From an uncultured Corynebacterium sp. (GTDB lineage: Bacteria > Actinomycetota > Actinomycetes > Mycobacteriales > Mycobacteriaceae): 8,570 nucleotides of DNA. Under the pieces are notes generated by a model that saw only the letters and a program-made list of their open reading frames with translations, was not told where the DNA came from and searched no databases. Where the stretch lies: NCBI GenBank assembly GCA_946220775.1, contig CAMIFC010000053.1:1-8570 (forward strand), read 5' to 3'. The translations under genes and the position numbers were made by a program. How positions within the stretch are numbered: the stretch's first letter is position 1; each line of letters opens with the position of its first letter. This document shows, one piece after another, positions 5,888-8,570 of the stretch.

Positions 5888-8353
5888 ATGACGAACAACC
5901 TCAGCTCTGACCGCGTGCACGAGCCTGTGCACAACGACACGGTCGCTGACGCACAACAAAACCCAGACATCGACCAGCCGTGGGAGGAACTCGGCCTCAA
6001 GGAGGACGAGTACGCGCGCATCAAGGAAATCCTTGGCCGCCGCCCGACCGACGCGGAGCTGGCAATGTACTCCGTGATGTGGTCGGAGCACTGCTCCTAC
6101 AAGTCCTCGAAGGTGCACCTGCGTTACTTCGGGGAAACCACCACCGAAGAGATGAATTCCAAGATGCTCGCCGGCATCGGCGAAAACGCTGGTGTGGTGG
6201 ACATCGGAGACGGCCACGCCGTCACCTTCAAGGTTGAATCCCACAACCACCCATCCTTCGTGGAGCCTTACCAGGGCGCAGCCACCGGCGTAGGCGGCAT
6301 CATCCGCGACATCATGGCGATGGGCGCCCGCCCAGTGGCCGTGATGGATCAGCTGCGTTTCGGCGCAGCCGACGCAGATGACACGAAGCGCGTACTGCCA
6401 GGTGTCGTCGCCGGCATTGGTGGCTACGGCAACTCGCTGGGCCTGCCAAACATTGGTGGCGAGACCGTCTTCGACGCGTCCTACGCATCCAACCCGCTGG
6501 TCAACGCCCTTGGCGTCGGCACGCTAAAGGTCGAGGACCTGAAGCTGGCCTTCGCATCCGGTACCGGCAACCGCGTGGTGCTCTTCGGCGCCCGCACTGG
6601 TCTGGACGGCATCGGTGGCGTGTCCGTGCTCGCCTCCGAGTCCTTCGAGGACGGCGCCGAGCGCAAGCTGCCTGCCGTGCAGGTCGGCGACCCATTCGCA
6701 GAAAAGGTGCTCATCGAGTGCCTGCTGGAGCTCTACGAGGCCGGTGTCATTGACGGCATCCAGGACCTCGGCGGCGCTGGTTTGTCCTGTGCGACGTCCG
6801 AGCTGGCGTCCGCAGGTGATGGCGGCATGCACATCAACCTCGACAATGTGCACCTGCGTGCGGAAGGCATGACTGCCGCGGAAATCCTGAGCTCCGAGTC
6901 GCAGGAACGCATGATGGCTGTCGTGGCACCAGATCACCTGGACGAGTTCATGGCGATCTGTAAGAAGTGGGACGTCATCGCCCGCGACATCGGTGAAGTC
7001 ACCGACCACGACAACCGCCTGACCATCGAGCACCAGGGCGAAATCGTTGTGGACGCGCCACCGCACTCCATGGCGGAAGAAGGCCCGGTCTACGGGCGCC
7101 CATTCGAGCGCCCAGCTGACCAGGACGAGCTGCAGAAGCAGGACGACCTGGCCCGTCCGCAGACCCTGCCAGAGCTGCGCCAGCAGCTGATCGACCTGGT
7201 CGCCTCCCCGGCGCTGTGCTCGCGTGAGTTCATCACCGAGCAGTTCGACCGCTACGTCCGCGGCAACACCGTTCAGGCGAAGGACGCCGACGCTGGCGTG
7301 CTACGCATCGATGAAGACACCAATCGCGGCATCGCCATTTCCGTGGACGCCTCCGGCCGCTACACCAAGCTCGACCCACGCATGGGCGCACAGCTGGCAC
7401 TCGGCGAAGCTTACCGCAACGTTTCCACCACCGGCGCCACCCCAGTCGCCGTGTCCAACTGCCTGAACTTCGGTTCCCCAGAGGACCCGGCCGTGATGTG
7501 GCAGTTCCGCGAGGCCGTTCACGGCCTGGCCGACGGCTGCGCGGAGATCGCCGTCCCAGTCACCGGCGGCAACGTGTCCTTCTACAACCAGACGGGGGAG
7601 GACGCCATCCTGCCGACCCCGGTCGTCGCTGTACTTGGCACGATCGATGACGCCGCGACCCGGTTGCCACAGCAAATCGCTGAAGGCGCCGAGTATGAGC
7701 TGATCCTGGCTGGTGCAGAAACCAAGGACGAGCTCGGTGGATCCATCTGGCAGCAGGTCGTTCACGAGAACCTGTCCGGCCTGCCACCACAGATCGACCT
7801 GAAGGCAGAGCAAAAACTGGGCAAGGCGCTGTCCGCGCTGCGTGGCACGGCTAAGGCAGCAACGGACTTGTCCGAGGGCGGCCTGTCCCAGACCATCGTG
7901 GAGCTGGCAGTGCAGTCCAACACTGGTGCCACCGTCAACCCAGCGATGGGCCTGGCGGCGGATCTCGCTGCGTCGGATAACCTGCACGAGCAGCTGTTCG
8001 TCGGCTTGTTCTCCGAGACCGCAACGCGTGTCGTCATTGCTGTGGAAGCAGCGGAGTACGGCAAGGCCATGGAGATCCTCGCGGACCATGAGGTTCCAGC
8101 AGCTTGGATCGGCCGTACCGGCACCGTCGATGCAGATGGACGCCCAGAAGTTCGCTTCGAGGTTGGTGCAACCCAGCACCTGCCTGGCCAGGCCGCAGAG
8201 GCACTGGCTGAGGTCGAGGGGGAGAAGGACACGGCACCGGAAGGCGAAGTCGCCGAGTTGGTGTACAACGTGGAGGAACTCCGCAACGTGTGGCAAGCGA
8301 CCCTGCCAGCGCTGTTCGGCCACGCTGTGGCTGGCGCTAACACCTCGGTGTAG
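5888..8353 (+). CDS. purL: Phosphoribosylformylglycinamidine synthase, PurL subunit (small type)
   Basis: An 821-residue synthetase subunit of FGAR amidotransferase. It uses ATP to activate FGAR and ammonia from PurQ to form FGAM in the fourth step of de novo purine synthesis, in the cytosol. The order is: a variable acidic N-terminus (1-35), the linker helix region, WSEHCSY (65-71) with His68 at the position of the catalytic His of Thermotoga PurL, ESHNHPS (117-123), the glycine-rich run GAATGVGGIIRD, QDLGGAGLS (292-300) and SSESQER (335-341). The second AIRS-like half has SNCLNFG (523-529) and TGGNVSFYN (559-567). The glutaminase domain found in the large fused PurL is absent, as expected with purQ next door. 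It is longer than the B. subtilis enzyme (about 742), partly through the N-terminus and an acidic segment near 775-790 before the conserved end LPALF. Start choice is set by the ribosome binding site at 5874-5880. Confidence 0.96.
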   Translation: MTNNLSSDRVHEPVHNDTVADAQQNPDIDQPWEELGLKEDEYARIKEILGRRPTDAELAMYSVMWSEHCSYKSSKVHLRYFGETTTEEMNSKMLAGIGENAGVVDIGDGHAVTFKVESHNHPSFVEPYQGAATGVGGIIRDIMAMGARPVAVMDQLRFGAADADDTKRVLPGVVAGIGGYGNSLGLPNIGGETVFDASYASNPLVNALGVGTLKVEDLKLAFASGTGNRVVLFGARTGLDGIGGVSVLASESFEDGAERKLPAVQVGDPFAEKVLIECLLELYEAGVIDGIQDLGGAGLSCATSELASAGDGGMHINLDNVHLRAEGMTAAEILSSESQERMMAVVAPDHLDEFMAICKKWDVIARDIGEVTDHDNRLTIEHQGEIVVDAPPHSMAEEGPVYGRPFERPADQDELQKQDDLARPQTLPELRQQLIDLVASPALCSREFITEQFDRYVRGNTVQAKDADAGVLRIDEDTNRGIAISVDASGRYTKLDPRMGAQLALGEAYRNVSTTGATPVAVSNCLNFGSPEDPAVMWQFREAVHGLADGCAEIAVPVTGGNVSFYNQTGEDAILPTPVVAVLGTIDDAATRLPQQIAEGAEYELILAGAETKDELGGSIWQQVVHENLSGLPPQIDLKAEQKLGKALSALRGTAKAATDLSEGGLSQTIVELAVQSNTGATVNPAMGLAADLAASDNLHEQLFVGLFSETATRVVIAVEAAEYGKAMEILADHEVPAAWIGRTGTVDADGRPEVRFEVGATQHLPGQAAEALAEVEGEKDTAPEGEVAELVYNVEELRNVWQATLPALFGHAVAGANTSV

Positions 8354-8354
8354 T

Positions 8355-8436
8355 TGGTGTTGGGCGGCCGGGGCGGGTGCTCGCCTCGGCCGTGCCGCCG
8401 GGGCACGAGTCGCCCCGCCTCATAGGCCCTACACCA
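8355..8436 (+). terminator. GC-rich imperfect stem-loop after purL
   Basis: Nested complementary segments begin two bases after the purL stop: TGGTGT (8355-8360) with ACACCA (8431-8436), GGGC (8362-8365) with GCCC (8426-8429), GGGGCG (8370-8375) with CGCCCC (8411-8416), CTCG (8380-8383) with CGAG (8406-8409), and an inner CGGC/GCCG. There are asymmetric bulges and no T tract. It may slow or stop RNA polymerase or protect the purL mRNA end, but in such GC-rich DNA some pairing is expected by chance. Confidence 0.4.
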
Positions 8437-8442
8437 CCACAT

Positions 8443-8509
8443 GTTAAATTCCCTCGCTGAAAACCTAGTTCCGGTCACTCGGATTAGGTTTTCAGCGAGG
8501 GAATTTAAC
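8443..8509. repeat. 67-bp inverted repeat, 25-bp perfect arms
   Basis: The left arm 8443-8467 and the right arm 8485-8509 are exact reverse complements over 25 bp. Pairing goes on inward with G-T, T-A, T-G and C-G (8468-8471 with 8481-8484), so an RNA copy would form a 29-bp stem around a 9-base loop. It starts GTTAAATTCCCTCGCTG and is more AT-rich than its surroundings. No T tract follows the stem on either strand outside the arms. It could act as a bidirectional transcription end between purL and a convergent gene, or be a copy of a dispersed palindromic element. No transposase is nearby. Confidence 0.85.
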
Positions 8510-8570
8510 TATCCGCGTTGTGGCGGGGTGGGGAGCCGCAGCGAGGCGTGCGGGGTGGTGAGAGCCCCAC

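Noticed and set aside
7301..8323. Minus-strand open frame of 340 codons opposite purL
   Set aside because: It is antisense to conserved purL sequence, with no ribosome binding site or recognisable domain. It is a shadow frame.
8443..8509. Terminal inverted repeats of an insertion sequence
   Set aside because: The arms are only 17 bases apart with no transposase between them, so this is not an IS. A non-autonomous palindromic element remains possible.

Overview
The window looks like core chromosome of a high-GC actinobacterium, most likely Corynebacterium. The evidence is the use of GTG starts beside ATG, G/C-rich third codon positions with frequent CCA proline codons, a small secreted SGNH esterase of actinobacterial type, and the order ptrB - DUF2334-like gene - purS - purQ - purL. 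A similar set (ptrB, a DUF2334-like gene, purS, purQ) is known near Rv0781-Rv0788 in Mycobacterium tuberculosis. The species cannot be settled from the sequence alone.

Layout. Positions 1-322 hold no convincing gene. They carry a perfect 10-bp inverted repeat at the left edge, a strong hairpin with A and T tracts (155-192) that probably terminates transcription from one or both sides, and a degenerate 15-bp tandem repeat that runs into the 3' end of the next gene. On the minus strand, 323-1144 encodes a secreted SGNH/GDSL hydrolase with a good promoter (1246-1275). A 290-bp divergent intergenic region follows. Then comes a plus-strand series: ptrB (oligopeptidase B, 1435-3654), a DUF2334-like protein of unknown function (3739-4827), purS (4916-5161), purQ (5158-5841) and purL (5888-8353). 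The right end has a GC-rich imperfect stem-loop just after purL, then a 67-bp inverted repeat with 25-bp perfect arms (29 bp with wobble pairs). The last ~60 bases may be the 3' end of a convergent gene.

Function. PurS, PurQ and PurL form the three-part formylglycinamide ribonucleotide amidotransferase, the fourth step of de novo purine synthesis. PurQ releases ammonia from glutamine, PurL uses ATP and the ammonia to make FGAM, and PurS bridges the two. purS and purQ overlap by four bases and purL follows 46 bp later, so they are very probably co-transcribed. The DUF2334-like gene lies 88 bp upstream of purS. Its fold looks like a polysaccharide deacetylase, but the usual metal-ligand positions appear to be lost and it carries four 21-bp tandem repeats, so its role is open. 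PtrB cleaves peptides after basic residues and has no obvious biochemical link to purines.

Most of the window is ordinary housekeeping. The parts worth a second look are the long palindrome after purL, the degenerate DUF2334-like protein with its internal repeat, and the 15-bp repeat at the end of the esterase gene. I found no convincing new multi-gene system.
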